64,000 bases of DNA from Actinomycetota bacterium (GCA_027592925.1 JAQCJO010000001.1:1-64000); one strand, 5' to 3'. Shown: positions 1 to 10,602, counted from the stretch's first letter. Translations and numbers: made by a program. Notes: a model not told the origin generated them from the sequence alone.

Positions 1-803
1 TCTTCGAAGTCTCCGCGATAGCGACTGCCTGCAACAAGTGCACCGAGGTCGAGTGTGTAGAGCTGCTTGCCAGTGAGTGTCTCTGGCACATCGTTGCGCA
101 CAATCTTTTGTGCAAGGCCTTCAACGATTGCGGTCTTGCCAACACCTGGCTCGCCGATGAGCACAGGATTATTTTTGGTACGGCGCGACAAAATCTGCAT
201 CACGCGCTCCATTTCTTTTTGCCGACCAATAACAGGATCGAGTTTGTTGTCGCGCGCAAGTTGCGTCAGGTTGCGACCAAACTGATCAAGAATCTGGCTG
301 CCACCTTTTTCTTGTGACTCTTCTTTTGCACCAGCAGGTTGGCCTTCGCCTTTGCCAGCAGGGCCCTGATAACCCGACAACAATTGGATGACTTGCTGAC
401 GAACTCGGCTCAAGTCGGCACCCAGCTTGACGAGTACTTGTGCAGCAACGCCTTCGCCTTCTCGAATGAGGCCGAGCAAGATGTGCTCAGTGCCGATGTA
501 GTTGTGACCCAACTGCAATGCTTCGCGCAATGACAACTCGAGCACCTTCTTAGCGCGGGGTGTAAATGGGATGTGACCAGATGGCGACGAGCCACCTTGG
601 CCGATGATCTCTTCGACTTGTGCTCGCACTGCTTCGAGTGAAATGTTGAGCGACTCGAGAGCCTTGGCTGCGACGCCTTCGCCTTCGTGGATGAGTCCGA
701 GCAAAATGTGTTCGGTGCCGATGTACGAATGATTGAGCAGGCGGGCTTCTTCTTGAGCCAGCACTACGACCCTGCGGGCCCTGTCGGTAAAGCGTTCGAA
801 CAC
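1..803 (-). CDS. clpC: ATP-dependent Clp protease ATP-binding subunit ClpC, N-terminal part (truncated by window edge)
   Basis: Reverse strand from GTG at 803-801 reads [37 protein letters not shown]..., then a second EHILLGL repeat and a Walker A region near the window edge. Confidence 0.93.
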   Translation of the reverse strand, partial: MFERFTDRARRVVVLAQEEARLLNHSYIGTEHILLGLIHEGEGVAAKALESLNISLEAVRAQVEEIIGQGGSSPSGHIPFTPRAKKVLELSLREALQLGHNYIGTEHILLGLIREGEGVAAQVLVKLGADLSRVRQQVIQLLSGYQGPAGKGEGQPAGAKEESQEKGGSQILDQFGRNLTQLARDNKLDPVIGRQKEMERVMQILSRRTKNNPVLIGEPGVGKTAIVEGLAQKIVRNDVPETLTGKQLYTLDLGALVAGSRYRGDFE

Positions 804-941
804 TGAATAGACCGCCTTTTCACGTCTAGATGAAACTGGTGAACTTGTGTTGAAGTGTATCTGCGAAGTGTGCTCTCGTCATGCTGTGACAGTGGGCGCC
901 ACGTTCGCCATTTCACAAGCGACCCTGTGTAGCCTTGTGGC

Positions 942-1925
942 ATGGCACTTGCCTCGCCCCTTCTCGCCCTGCCCACCATGGATGGCGACCGCGAACGAGT
1001 AGAGGCAGCATTGCTCGCCGCGGTGCGCACCAGAGATGCATATTTGACCGAACTTGCGTCACACTTGATCGTTGCAGGTGGAAAACGGCTGCGACCGGTG
1101 ATGACCATTGCTGCAGCACAAGTGGGTGGCAGTGCCACTGTGCCAGACGAGGTAATTCAAGGCGCAATTGCGTGCGAACTCGTGCATCTTGGGTCGCTGT
1201 ACCACGACGATGTGATGGATGAGTCGATAATGCGCAGAGGTGTTGACACCGTGAATGCCAAGTGGGGCAACCTACAAGCGATTGTTGCCGGAGACTTTTT
1301 GTTGGCACGCGCATCTGGCATCGCTGCATCACTAGGCAACGAAATTGCTGGATTGTTGGCCCGCACGATTGCCGAGTTGTGTGAGGGTCAGATCGAAGAA
1401 CTGCAACACACGTACTCGGTAGCACGCACAGTGCCATCGTATCTCGTCAGTATCGAGGGTAAAACCGCTTCGTTGTTTGCAACATCGGCTCGCATTGGTG
1501 CACTCGTGGCTGGTCACGATGCAACTGTTGTTGATGCGCTCACAAACTACGGCACGTCTTTCGGGATGGTGTTCCAAATAGTTGATGACATTTTGGATGT
1601 GATCGCTACGGATGCCGAACTTGGTAAGCGTGCTGGACACGACATGGAAGAAGGCGTATACACGTTGCCAGTTTTGTTGACACTTGCGCAACAATCGAGC
1701 GACACCGATGAACTTCGCAGTTTTCTTGGCAAGCCGCTGTCGCAAACTGAACGTGAGCGGGCACTAACTATCGTGCGCACACATTCGGGTATTCAGAGTG
1801 CTATCGAGAGTGCAAAAAACTATGTGCACATGGCAGAAGCAGAATGCAATCTCATGCCACAAGGTGTGGTCACTGACGCTATGCGAGCAGCACCAGCCGC
1901 GCTGCTCGCATCAATTATTCGCTAA
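942..1925 (+). CDS. Polyprenyl diphosphate synthase family protein
   Basis: GGKRLRP, HLGSLYHDDVMDES and QIVDDILDV Asp-rich motifs typical of trans-prenyltransferases. Confidence 0.9.
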   Translation: MALASPLLALPTMDGDRERVEAALLAAVRTRDAYLTELASHLIVAGGKRLRPVMTIAAAQVGGSATVPDEVIQGAIACELVHLGSLYHDDVMDESIMRRGVDTVNAKWGNLQAIVAGDFLLARASGIAASLGNEIAGLLARTIAELCEGQIEELQHTYSVARTVPSYLVSIEGKTASLFATSARIGALVAGHDATVVDALTNYGTSFGMVFQIVDDILDVIATDAELGKRAGHDMEEGVYTLPVLLTLAQQSSDTDELRSFLGKPLSQTERERALTIVRTHSGIQSAIESAKNYVHMAEAECNLMPQGVVTDAMRAAPAALLASIIR

Positions 1926-2858
1926 ATAATTCGCTGCCGCTAATCCAGATAGCGCCGCACCTTCAAGCTTTGGTCCGCCAAATGCATCACCTGCAAGCAC
2001 AATCATGTCGTTGGTCCAGTAACGCTCGGGCCAAATAGTGAGTGGTGTTGCTAAGCGCCATTTTTTTATCTGACTAGTAATTACAGTTGCATCACCAATC
2101 CACGGACCAGCACGCTCGAGTAACAGGCGTTGCACATCGTCGGTGCTGGTGTCCCAATGTTCAAGACTGAACTGCGGGTTTGCATGCAAAGTCAGTGCGG
2201 TGGCGGACGAGATGCCCTTGATTGCGTTATCGGCAATAAATGAAAATGTTTCATCGGGGTTTTGCAATCCGCCTGGGTTGGCAACCGCAGATGATTGATT
2301 GAGAACTGCGAGCAAGCAGATAGTGCGGTCGTATTCGGTGCGCAGCATTGACTCGGGCAATTCGATGCCGGCCGTGACCAGCAGTGCATATGCCTGCGGT
2401 AAGGGGCACGTCACGATGATGGCATCGGCATCAAGCACAGAACCGTCATCGATTTTAAGTTGCCACTTGCTTGTTGCGCCAGGTGCAATCGAGAATGCAA
2501 GCGTGTTGCATCGCACATCCAGCCCTTGCGCAAGATGTTTGGCAATATCGGTCATGCCACGCACGCCGCGGTACCGCGGGAAACCATCGTTGTTTTGAAT
2601 AGTGGTGTCGAAACCTCGGCACCACTCGGTGACTACACCTGATGCAATCCACTCTGAAACATGTGATTCAAAAAGAGAATCTCGTACGGTAAAAAACTGG
2701 GCGCCATGATCGAGTGTTGCGTCGTCGATTCTCCTGGTTGCTAAACGACCGCCAGGCGAACGACCTTTGTCGACAACGACCACATCGTGACCATGCTTAA
2801 CAAGTGATTGCGCGGCCATAAGCCCGGCAATTCCTGCTCCAATGACTACAACGCGCAT
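1911..2858 (-). CDS. FAD-dependent oxidoreductase (renalase / amine oxidase-like)
   Basis: N-terminal VVVIGAGIAGLMAAQSL Rossmann motif, DKGRSPGGRLATRR, C-terminal LAGDAFGGPKLEGAALSG. Confidence 0.85.
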   Translation of the reverse strand: MRVVVIGAGIAGLMAAQSLVKHGHDVVVVDKGRSPGGRLATRRIDDATLDHGAQFFTVRDSLFESHVSEWIASGVVTEWCRGFDTTIQNNDGFPRYRGVRGMTDIAKHLAQGLDVRCNTLAFSIAPGATSKWQLKIDDGSVLDADAIIVTCPLPQAYALLVTAGIELPESMLRTEYDRTICLLAVLNQSSAVANPGGLQNPDETFSFIADNAIKGISSATALTLHANPQFSLEHWDTSTDDVQRLLLERAGPWIGDATVITSQIKKWRLATPLTIWPERYWTNDMIVLAGDAFGGPKLEGAALSGLAAANYLANN

Positions 2859-2876
2859 GACAGTGCGGTGCAGTCT

Positions 2877-3386
2877 TTAACGAAGTTCGTGAACCCGCAA
2901 GATCAATTCGCGTGATTCAGTATCCAACTGTCGGCCGCCAATGCGCTCGGTGAGAATGATGGCTTGGGATGTGTCGTCAACAAGACCCGACCACCTGATG
3001 TATCCGCCCATGAGGCCAACAAGTTTGTCACTCACTTCTTCGCAGTGAACGATGATCTTCGTGCCGCCATCAATCAATTCGCGAATGTCGTTGTAAAACA
3101 CACGCAGCCAGGGGTCCATTTCGTCACTATTCACCAATGGCCTGTGTCGATAAGTGAGGTTGAGCTCGTCGTAGTTATGCAAGTTGTGCGGTGCGCCGAT
3201 GATTGAGATGACGCAGCCAAAATCGTTTTCGCGCAACCAGATGATCTCTTCTTGGCGGCGAACCCGACGGTGATTGACGCCGTATCCACCAGGCCGTTCG
3301 CAGATAGCAACCTTGTCTTTAATGATCCACGTGAGATTGCGCGGGGTGATTCCGAGCGCCCACTTTCCTCGTAACTTTGGGGGCAT
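2877..3386 (-). CDS. Conserved protein resembling dual-specificity phosphatases (degenerate P-loop)
   Basis: 170-codon ORF; IIVHCEEVSDKLVG resembles an HCx5R loop but lacks the Arg. Confidence 0.55.
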   Translation of the reverse strand: MPPKLRGKWALGITPRNLTWIIKDKVAICERPGGYGVNHRRVRRQEEIIWLRENDFGCVISIIGAPHNLHNYDELNLTYRHRPLVNSDEMDPWLRVFYNDIRELIDGGTKIIVHCEEVSDKLVGLMGGYIRWSGLVDDTSQAIILTERIGGRQLDTESRELILRVHELR

Positions 3387-3465
3387 TTGCTAACTCCGAC
3401 TCTGGCGCATGTGCGCGATATTCAACATCACCGCGAGACGATACACCATTGAAAATGGGTGATGT

Positions 3466-4359
3466 TTAGAAAAGAGCAATAATTTTGAGGCGTTGTTGGC
3501 TGCGTTTCACCTGACGGCCACCACCGATATCGCATCCTGGCGTTTCTCCTCGTGCCACGCAGAGCACTCGTTCGACGGTTGCCAAGTCTGGTGGGTATGG
3601 GTGAGCGAGCCACATGCGAAGTGCGCGGCGGGCGAGTGCCTGGGGTGCTGCTGCTATTGCTTTGGCATCGGTTGGGTCGAGCGCGCTCGCGAGTTCGTCC
3701 AACAATGCGTCATCGTCGCGCACAAGTTCGGCTTGCCGACTAATGACCGACACCACATCTCGTTGCGAGATTGACTGCAACAGCGGCAACACTTCGTGCC
3801 TAATGCGGTTGCGTTGAAACCGGTCGTCGTCATTGCTCGGGTCGTGAAACACTGAGATGCCAAGTGCCTCGCACAATGCAATTGTGTCGCTGCGACGCAA
3901 TTGCAGGATCGGATGTGACGGGCCACTTTGCATGCCCGACATTCCACGCATGCCCGCACCGCGCAACAAGTTGACGAGTACAGTTTCTGCTTGGTCGTCG
4001 GCGGTGTGACCTGTCGCTACATCTGTGGGTAACACTGCAAAGCGTGCTTCGCGCGCTCGCGCTTCCAAGTTGCTGCCTCCTTCAACCACCACAGTGCGCG
4101 ATTCAAACTTTGCACCAAGTGCGATTGCGATGTCACGCACAATCTGTGCTTCGTTCGCAGACCCATCGCGAAGTCCGTGATCCACATGCCATGCGGTCAC
4201 ATCGGTGCTGTGCACTGCTGCCAACACGAGCAGTGCTACCGAATCAGCACCACCAGATACTGCACAATGAATGCTGAAGTTGCTAGGCGCAAAGGTGCAC
4301 TTGGTCAGCAATTCGGCGACGAGCGGATGAGTGCGAAAATCCTTCAGTGCTGCAGGCAT
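3466..4359 (-). CDS. tilS: tRNA(Ile)-lysidine synthase
   Basis: CAVSGGADSVALLVLA PP-loop, ATGHTADDQAETVLVNLLRGAG; start chosen at MPAALKDF (ORF opens to 4440). Confidence 0.9.
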   Translation of the reverse strand: MPAALKDFRTHPLVAELLTKCTFAPSNFSIHCAVSGGADSVALLVLAAVHSTDVTAWHVDHGLRDGSANEAQIVRDIAIALGAKFESRTVVVEGGSNLEARAREARFAVLPTDVATGHTADDQAETVLVNLLRGAGMRGMSGMQSGPSHPILQLRRSDTIALCEALGISVFHDPSNDDDRFQRNRIRHEVLPLLQSISQRDVVSVISRQAELVRDDDALLDELASALDPTDAKAIAAAPQALARRALRMWLAHPYPPDLATVERVLCVARGETPGCDIGGGRQVKRSQQRLKIIALF

Positions 4360-4372
4360 CTGCCCGACCGCT

Positions 4373-4555
4373 CTACTTTTGAGCGTTGCGTTGGCGACGG
4401 TTTGGGTATTTGAGCGCTGAAACCTTGGTGACATAGCCAACGATGACGTTGACGGTTGCCCCTACGCCTGCGATTAAAAGAACCAAGCCCAACCAAAAGT
4501 GCCATACGACTGCGATCATGCTGTCAATCGTAGCCAAGTGATCCGACCTCACCAT
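4373..4555 (-). CDS. Small membrane protein
   Basis: Short ORF with one hydrophobic helix (MIAVVWHFWLGLVLLIAGVGATVNVIVGYV) just upstream of tilS; start could be 4519. Confidence 0.45.
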   Translation of the reverse strand: MVRSDHLATIDSMIAVVWHFWLGLVLLIAGVGATVNVIVGYVTKVSALKYPNRRQRNAQK

Positions 4556-4598
4556 TGTTCGTTCTACGGTAGATTTCTATGCGTCCAAGGGGGCTCAA

Positions 4599-6107
4599 GT
4601 GGCTGAAGTCGTAATCAATGAGCGGGGTATGACAATGGCAGATGTACTTGCCATTGCCCGCGATGGCGCGACTGTTCGCTTGAGCGATAGTGCACTTGCA
4701 GCCATGGCTGCATCGCGTAGTCACATTGACGCACTTGTTGCATCGTCGACCCCGGTGTATGGGGTATCAACGGGTTTCGGTGCGCTTGCAAATAAATATG
4801 TTTCGGTTGATCAACGCGCGCAATTGCAACGGTCATTAATACGTTCGCATGCCGCAGGCGTCGGCGCACCAGTTGAGCGCGAGGTGGTGCGTGCTCTCAT
4901 CACGCTGCGACTCAAGACGCTTGCATCCGGTCGCACAGGTGTACGGCCGGTGATTGCCCAAACAATGGCTGCATTATTGAATGCCGGTATCACTCCAGTC
5001 GTGCGCGAGTTTGGTTCGCTTGGGTGCAGTGGTGACTTGGCACCGCTTGCACATTGTGCACTCGTATTAATGGGTGAGGGCGAGGCTGTTGGATCTGATG
5101 GTGCGCAGCGACCTGTGCCAGAGTTGCTCAAGGCAGCCGGCATCACAGCAATTGAGTTGCAAGAAAAAGAAGGTCTTGCACTGATCAATGGCACAGACGG
5201 CATGCTCGGCATGTTGATCATGGCTATTGCCGACATGGAAGTGATCTGCGATTCGATTGACGTGATTGCATCCATGAGCGTTGAGGCATTACTCGGCACT
5301 GATGCAGTTTTTGAGCCTGAGTTGCACGAGCCTCTTCGCCCGCACCCAGGGCAAGCGCTCAGTGCCGCAAACATGTTGAATGCGTTAAAGGATTCACCAA
5401 TAGTTGCCTCACACGTCCTAAACGACGACCAGGTACAAGATGCATATTCATTGCGCTGTGCGCCACAAGTAACAGGCGCAGTGCGAGACACGATCACGCA
5501 TGCGACGCTTGTTGCAACGCGCGAACTTGCATCGACGATTGACAACCCTGTGGTGTTGCCCGATGGCAGAGTGAGCTCAAACGGCAACTTTCATGGTGCA
5601 CCGGTTGCTTATGTCCTCGACTTTTTGGCAATTGTGCTTGCTGACTTGGGTTCGATGTCGGAGCGCCGCACAGACCGCATGCTCGATAAGGCACGATCAA
5701 ACGGTCTGCCGCCATTTTTGGCAGACGACCCAGGTGTTGACTCTGGTCTCATGATTGCGCAATACACACAGGCTGCGTTGGTGTCGGAAAACAAGCGCAA
5801 CGCCGTGCCAGCAAGCGCAGACTCGATTCCGAGTTCAGCAATGCAAGAAGATCATGTTTCGATGGGTTGGAATGCTGCGCGCAAACTGCGATTGTCGGTG
5901 CTCAATATGCAGCGCATCGCGGCCATCGAGTTGCTTACTGCAGCGCGTGCGCTTGATTTACGCGCGCCACTCCAGCCTTCAAAAATTACGGGTGCAGTGC
6001 GGGACCGTTTACGTAAAACAGTTGCAGGCCCAGGTCCTGACCGCTTTTTATCGCCCGAGCTCGAAGCCGCTGTGCACTTCGTGCAACAAGGCAGTGTTAT
6101 CGGCTAA
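4599..6107 (+). CDS. hutH: Histidine ammonia-lyase family protein
   Basis: VYGVSTGFGALAN, GSLGCSGDLAPLAH (MIO-forming segment), long collinear match to the aromatic amino acid lyase family. Confidence 0.9.
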   Translation: MAEVVINERGMTMADVLAIARDGATVRLSDSALAAMAASRSHIDALVASSTPVYGVSTGFGALANKYVSVDQRAQLQRSLIRSHAAGVGAPVEREVVRALITLRLKTLASGRTGVRPVIAQTMAALLNAGITPVVREFGSLGCSGDLAPLAHCALVLMGEGEAVGSDGAQRPVPELLKAAGITAIELQEKEGLALINGTDGMLGMLIMAIADMEVICDSIDVIASMSVEALLGTDAVFEPELHEPLRPHPGQALSAANMLNALKDSPIVASHVLNDDQVQDAYSLRCAPQVTGAVRDTITHATLVATRELASTIDNPVVLPDGRVSSNGNFHGAPVAYVLDFLAIVLADLGSMSERRTDRMLDKARSNGLPPFLADDPGVDSGLMIAQYTQAALVSENKRNAVPASADSIPSSAMQEDHVSMGWNAARKLRLSVLNMQRIAAIELLTAARALDLRAPLQPSKITGAVRDRLRKTVAGPGPDRFLSPELEAAVHFVQQGSVIG

Positions 6108-6112
6108 CCGGG

Positions 6113-6187
6113 TGGAGCCCAAGATGAGAATCGAACTCACGACCTACGCATTACGAGTGCGTTGCTCTACCCCTGAGCTACCTGGGC
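6113..6187 (-). tRNA. tRNA-Thr (anticodon CGT), CCA encoded
   Basis: Reverse complement GCCCAGGTAGCTCAGGGGTAGAGCAACGCACTCGTAATGCGTAGGTCGTGAGTTCGATTCTCATCTTGGGCTCCA folds as a cloverleaf; anticodon stem ACGCA/TGCGT. Confidence 0.93.
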
Positions 6188-6209
6188 GGGTATTTAGCTA
6201 TTAAGTGGT

Positions 6210-7307
6210 TCAGTTTACTGGCGCAACTTGTGGCATTGGCATGAGCGAAGGACATTGCAAAAAGAGTGCTTGCAGTACTAAGGCTTCATTGACATTGAGT
6301 CCGAGTGCACCCATTGCTTTGTGGATTCGTTCGATTGCTTGAATGTAGACATCAGAATTTGACGGAGTGGGTTGCGTGACGATGAGTGTGTGATACACGC
6401 CAGCAATAGTTGCAAGACCACTTCGTAATTCATCGGTCTTGAACTTGCGCAATTGGCGCTTGTGGCGATCTTGCAATGCCTTGCGTCCACTTCCGCGCTC
6501 ACCTGTGAGAGCGACACGCTCTTCGAGGGTGGACAATTCATCTACTTGAGATTTCAGTAACGGTGCTGCTGCTTCATCAATGTGTTCGAACAACTCGTCA
6601 ACAAGCGCAGCAACCTGCGCACCAGTGCCATCGAGGCGAGGTGGTATCGATGCAAAAGCCTCTTGGCGTTTGACCAAAAACTTGTCGGTGGCAAGGTGGC
6701 GAGCCCGACCGAGATTGCCCGATGCTGCGCGAGATACCGAGGCGGCAAGATCGGGCTTTATGCCCTCGGAAATTAGTGCAGCCGCAATTTGTGCGTCGTC
6801 GGGACGCACAAAGTTAACAACGACACAACGCGAATTGATGGTTGCAAGTGCTGGCACAAGTTGGTCGGCTAGCAGAATAAAAATCATTCTCTCTGGTGGC
6901 TCTTCGATCGTCTTCAGCAAGCGAACAGCAGCCGAGTCACGCATGAGGTGTAACTCGTGAATGATCACAATCTTGACTTTGCTTTCGGTGGGTGTTGTTG
7001 ATGACAGACTCACAATGTTGTCGGCCTCGTCTTTGTCGACCGCAGCACCCTCACGCAACACCTCATTCACGTCGGAGTAAGCACCACGCGCAATGAGTTT
7101 TGCTTCACGAGTTGTCGCGTCATCTGAACCCGTGATGAGCACAGTAGAAAACGCGCGCGCAGCCTCTTCTTTACCGCAGCCCTCTGGACCAACAAACAAA
7201 TAGGCGTGTATTGACTTGGCTGCAAGATGTTGCAATTGCTGCACTGCATGTGACTGGCCAACGACCGTCTGCCAAACACTTACTGTGGCAGTTGATGCTG
7301 CACTCAT
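6210..7307 (-). CDS. holB: DNA polymerase III subunit delta'
   Basis: HAYLFVGPEGCGKEEAARAF, VKIVIIHELHLMRDSAAVRLLKTIEEPP; overlaps tmk start. Confidence 0.88.
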   Translation of the reverse strand: MSAASTATVSVWQTVVGQSHAVQQLQHLAAKSIHAYLFVGPEGCGKEEAARAFSTVLITGSDDATTREAKLIARGAYSDVNEVLREGAAVDKDEADNIVSLSSTTPTESKVKIVIIHELHLMRDSAAVRLLKTIEEPPERMIFILLADQLVPALATINSRCVVVNFVRPDDAQIAAALISEGIKPDLAASVSRAASGNLGRARHLATDKFLVKRQEAFASIPPRLDGTGAQVAALVDELFEHIDEAAAPLLKSQVDELSTLEERVALTGERGSGRKALQDRHKRQLRKFKTDELRSGLATIAGVYHTLIVTQPTPSNSDVYIQAIERIHKAMGALGLNVNEALVLQALFLQCPSLMPMPQVAPVN

Positions 7308-7921
7308 GACAATGTGATCTGAAGTCGTTCGCAAACCTGAGTGAGAATGGTGGCAGCGAGTTCGTCTTTTGGCGGCGTGCCATCAACGATGAGCCAACGA
7401 TTTGGGTCGGCTGCCGCCATGGTGTGAAAGCCAGTGAAAATGCGCTTGAAAAACGCACGGTCTTCGCGCTCAAAGCGATCAAGCTCACGCTTCTTCAAGC
7501 GCTCGAGCAATTGCTCGAGAGGCACATCAATGAACACCACTAAGTCTGGCCAGTTGCCTGCGATCGCCCAGTTGTTGAAACGATTCAGTTCATCAATATC
7601 GAGCATGCGTCCGTAACCCTGATAGGCGAGTGAAGAAAATGCACTGCGATCACTGACCACATGTTTGCCGGCACGCAGCGTTGGCAACACAAGTTCGTCT
7701 AAATGCTGCGCACGATCAGCCGCCATCATGAGCGCTTCGGCGCGTGGCGAGAGCATGGTGTTGGATGCATCCAACATTGCTGTGCGAAGCGACGCACCAA
7801 TTTCAGTGCCGCCAGGCTCGCGAGTTGCAACACCACCAAGTGCATCGGCGAGCCGAGTCACGTGCGTTGATTTGCCGCAGCCCTCAAGGCCTTCAAAGGC
7901 GATGTAGCGGCCGGTCGTCAT
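7304..7921 (-). CDS. tmk: Thymidylate kinase
   Basis: IAFEGLEGCGKSTHVTRLADAL, REPGGTEIG, DRSAFSSLAYQG. Confidence 0.95.
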   Translation of the reverse strand: MTTGRYIAFEGLEGCGKSTHVTRLADALGGVATREPGGTEIGASLRTAMLDASNTMLSPRAEALMMAADRAQHLDELVLPTLRAGKHVVSDRSAFSSLAYQGYGRMLDIDELNRFNNWAIAGNWPDLVVFIDVPLEQLLERLKKRELDRFEREDRAFFKRIFTGFHTMAAADPNRWLIVDGTPPKDELAATILTQVCERLQITLS

Positions 7922-10602
7922 GAGGCCTTTTTCTTGGCGACTTTCTTGGCTGTTTTCTTTACGGTTTTCTTAGCAACTTTTTTAGCTGCCTTTGCAGGAG
8001 CTTTTGCAGCTTTTTTGGCGACTTTCTTTGCCGCTGCCTTTTTGGCTGGCTTGGCAGACTTCTTGCGCTTGAGCAATGGGTCGGCATCGCGGCGCACAGC
8101 CAACAACTCGAATGCTCGCTCTGGCGTCACATATTCCAAACGATCACCGCGAGTCAGACTCGCATTTGTCTCGCCGTCAGTGACGTACACACCAAACTTG
8201 CCTTCTTTGGCAACAACTGGTTTGCCACTTACTGGGTCGACACCAAACTCGCGCAACGGTGGCTTTGCTGGCCCGCGTCGGCCATACACGCGCGGCTCTG
8301 CAAGCTTGGCCAGCGACTGCTCGAGTGTGAATGTAAACAACTCTTGTTCAGTGTCGAGCGTGCGACTCTCTTTGCCTTTATTGATGTATGGGCCGTAGCG
8401 ACCGTTTTGCGCAGTAATGATCTCGCCATCTGCTGGGTCGAAGCCAACTGTGCGCGGCAACGACAACAACAGAAGCGCATCATCAATAGTGAGCGCCTCG
8501 ATGGTCATATCTTTAAATAGCGAAACCATTTTTGCTTTTTCCATGCCAGATGGAGGAGTGTCGAGCGTTCCCCACATGACATACGGACCGTATTTGCCCG
8601 TTTTTTTGTAAACAGGCAGACCATCTTTTTCCCCGATTGGTTCTTCAAACTTTGGTCGCGCCAAAATCTCGAGTGCAACTGCAACCGTGAGTTCGTCTGG
8701 CGCCATGCTGTCGGGAATGCCAGCAGTCTGTTCGCCGCACCTTATATAAGGACCAAATTTGCCAGGACGGGCTTCGATCATGTCGCCGCTCACTGGGTGT
8801 GGACCAACATGAAACGCATTGAGCGTGGCAGCGTCAATGTTTTCGATGTTGTGTTCGACAAGTGGCTTGAGGCCAGGCAACTCTTTACCGTTACCAAAAT
8901 AGAACTCGTGAAGCCAGGCATCACGCACTCGCGTGCCTTCGGCAATTTCGTCTAGTTCTTCTTCAACAATTGCAGTGAACTTGTAATCAACCAATGTGGT
9001 GAAGTGGTCCTTCAACAAACGCACCACAGCAAACGCTGTCCACGAAGGAACAAGAGCCTGACCCTTTTTCCATACATAGCCGCGGTTAATGATCGTGCCG
9101 AGGATGGATGCGTATGTCGAAGGTCGGCCGATGCCTTCTTCTTCGAGTCGCTTGACGAGCGTTGGCTCAGTAAAACGGGATGGTGGTGAAGTGTTATGAC
9201 CAAGTGCGTTGATGGTTTCAACTTCAACACCGTCGCCAACCTTGAGCACGGGCAACAATGCTTCTTTTTCTTCAGCGTCATCTGCTGACTCTTCAACAAC
9301 TTCTTGGTATGCCTGTCGATAACCAGCAAACGTGATGGTGGTGCCGCTCGCAGAGAACTCGCAGTTGGCTGGGTTCGTGCCCGGTGTGGTCGCACCCAAC
9401 CGCACAGTGAGCGTGGTGCCCAACGTGTCGCTCATTTGTGATGCAAGTGTGCGCTGCCAGATCAATCGATAGAGCGCAAGCTCGTTAGCACGCAACTCTG
9501 GCGCGAGTTCTTCTGGGCTACGCAACGGCAACGCCGGACGAATTGCTTCGTGGGCCTCTTGCGCATTTTTTACTTTTGATTTGTATTCGCGCGGTGTGGC
9601 AGACAAAAACTCGTCACCATACGTTGTCGAGATGGCGGTGCGCACTTCGTACAGCGCTTCGGCACCAAGCGTCACTGCGTCAGTACGCATGTAGGTGATG
9701 TAACCGGCTTCGTACAAACCTTGAGCAACACGCATCACTTCGCTTGCGGTAATGCGCAACTTGTTGCCGCCCTCTTGCTGCAACGTGCTCGTCATAAACG
9801 GTGCTTTTGGCGACTTGCGGTATGGCTTTTCTTCCACACTGCGCACCTCAAGCGTGGCGCCTTGGAGGCCAGCCGAAAGCTCTTGGGCTCGTGCCTCATT
9901 AATGACGACTACCGCTTCTTTGGCAATGCCTTTTTCGTTGAAATCTTTGCCTGTTGCGATGCGCACTCCATCAACTGATTGCAGTGTGGCGGTGAACTGT
10001 GGTGAGGTGGCAGTGACCGCTTCAAGATCCCAGTACGCAGCCGAGATGTGGGCCATGCGTTCTTGTTCGCGCTCGACTACCAATCGAATGGATGGGCTTT
10101 GCACGCGACCTGCAGATAAACCGCGGTTGACTTTGCGCCATAAAATTGGCGACACCGAATATCCGTATAACCGATCAAGGATGCGGCGTGCCTCTGCCGC
10201 ATCGACAAGTTTGTAATCGATGTCGCGCGGGTTAGCAATTGCTTCGTCGATTGCGGCTTTGGTGATTTCGTGAAACACCATGCGTTTGGTCTCAATGTTT
10301 TTTGGCTTGAGGTACTCAAACAAGTGCGCAGCAATTGCTTCGCCCTCGCGGTCTTCGTCGGTAGCAAGATAGAGGGCACTGGCTGTCTTAAGGACGCTTT
10401 TTAGTTCCTTAATAATGGTGCTGCCGCGCTCGGTCAGTTCGTAGGTCGGCTTGAATCCGTTATCGACATCGACTGATAAGCCTTTGCTCGGAAGGTCGGC
10501 GATGTGGCCAACAGAAGCGCGTACGTCGAAGCCATCACCAAGAAATTTGGCGATCGTTTTGGCCTTGGCGGGGGACTCGACTATGACAAGAGGCTTAGAC
10601 AT
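7918..10602 (-). CDS. topA: DNA topoisomerase I with Lys/Ala-rich C-terminal tail
   Basis: SKPLVIVESPAKAKTIAKFLG TOPRIM, ATDEDREGEAIA, YITYMRTDA active site, repeated K(F/Y)GPY(I/V) C-terminal modules, KKxAKK tail. Confidence 0.97.
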   Translation of the reverse strand: MSKPLVIVESPAKAKTIAKFLGDGFDVRASVGHIADLPSKGLSVDVDNGFKPTYELTERGSTIIKELKSVLKTASALYLATDEDREGEAIAAHLFEYLKPKNIETKRMVFHEITKAAIDEAIANPRDIDYKLVDAAEARRILDRLYGYSVSPILWRKVNRGLSAGRVQSPSIRLVVEREQERMAHISAAYWDLEAVTATSPQFTATLQSVDGVRIATGKDFNEKGIAKEAVVVINEARAQELSAGLQGATLEVRSVEEKPYRKSPKAPFMTSTLQQEGGNKLRITASEVMRVAQGLYEAGYITYMRTDAVTLGAEALYEVRTAISTTYGDEFLSATPREYKSKVKNAQEAHEAIRPALPLRSPEELAPELRANELALYRLIWQRTLASQMSDTLGTTLTVRLGATTPGTNPANCEFSASGTTITFAGYRQAYQEVVEESADDAEEKEALLPVLKVGDGVEVETINALGHNTSPPSRFTEPTLVKRLEEEGIGRPSTYASILGTIINRGYVWKKGQALVPSWTAFAVVRLLKDHFTTLVDYKFTAIVEEELDEIAEGTRVRDAWLHEFYFGNGKELPGLKPLVEHNIENIDAATLNAFHVGPHPVSGDMIEARPGKFGPYIRCGEQTAGIPDSMAPDELTVAVALEILARPKFEEPIGEKDGLPVYKKTGKYGPYVMWGTLDTPPSGMEKAKMVSLFKDMTIEALTIDDALLLLSLPRTVGFDPADGEIITAQNGRYGPYINKGKESRTLDTEQELFTFTLEQSLAKLAEPRVYGRRGPAKPPLREFGVDPVSGKPVVAKEGKFGVYVTDGETNASLTRGDRLEYVTPERAFELLAVRRDADPLLKRKKSAKPAKKAAAKKVAKKAAKAPAKAAKKVAKKTVKKTAKKVAKKKAS

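Noticed and set aside
4811-5587. 258-aa minus-strand ORF inside hutH
   Set aside because: Shadow ORF antisense to a clear lyase; composition reflects reverse complement of coding sequence
7921-8055. Lys-rich repeat at the 3' end of topA as a DNA repeat element
   Set aside because: Explained as the coding sequence of a known type of actinobacterial TopA tail
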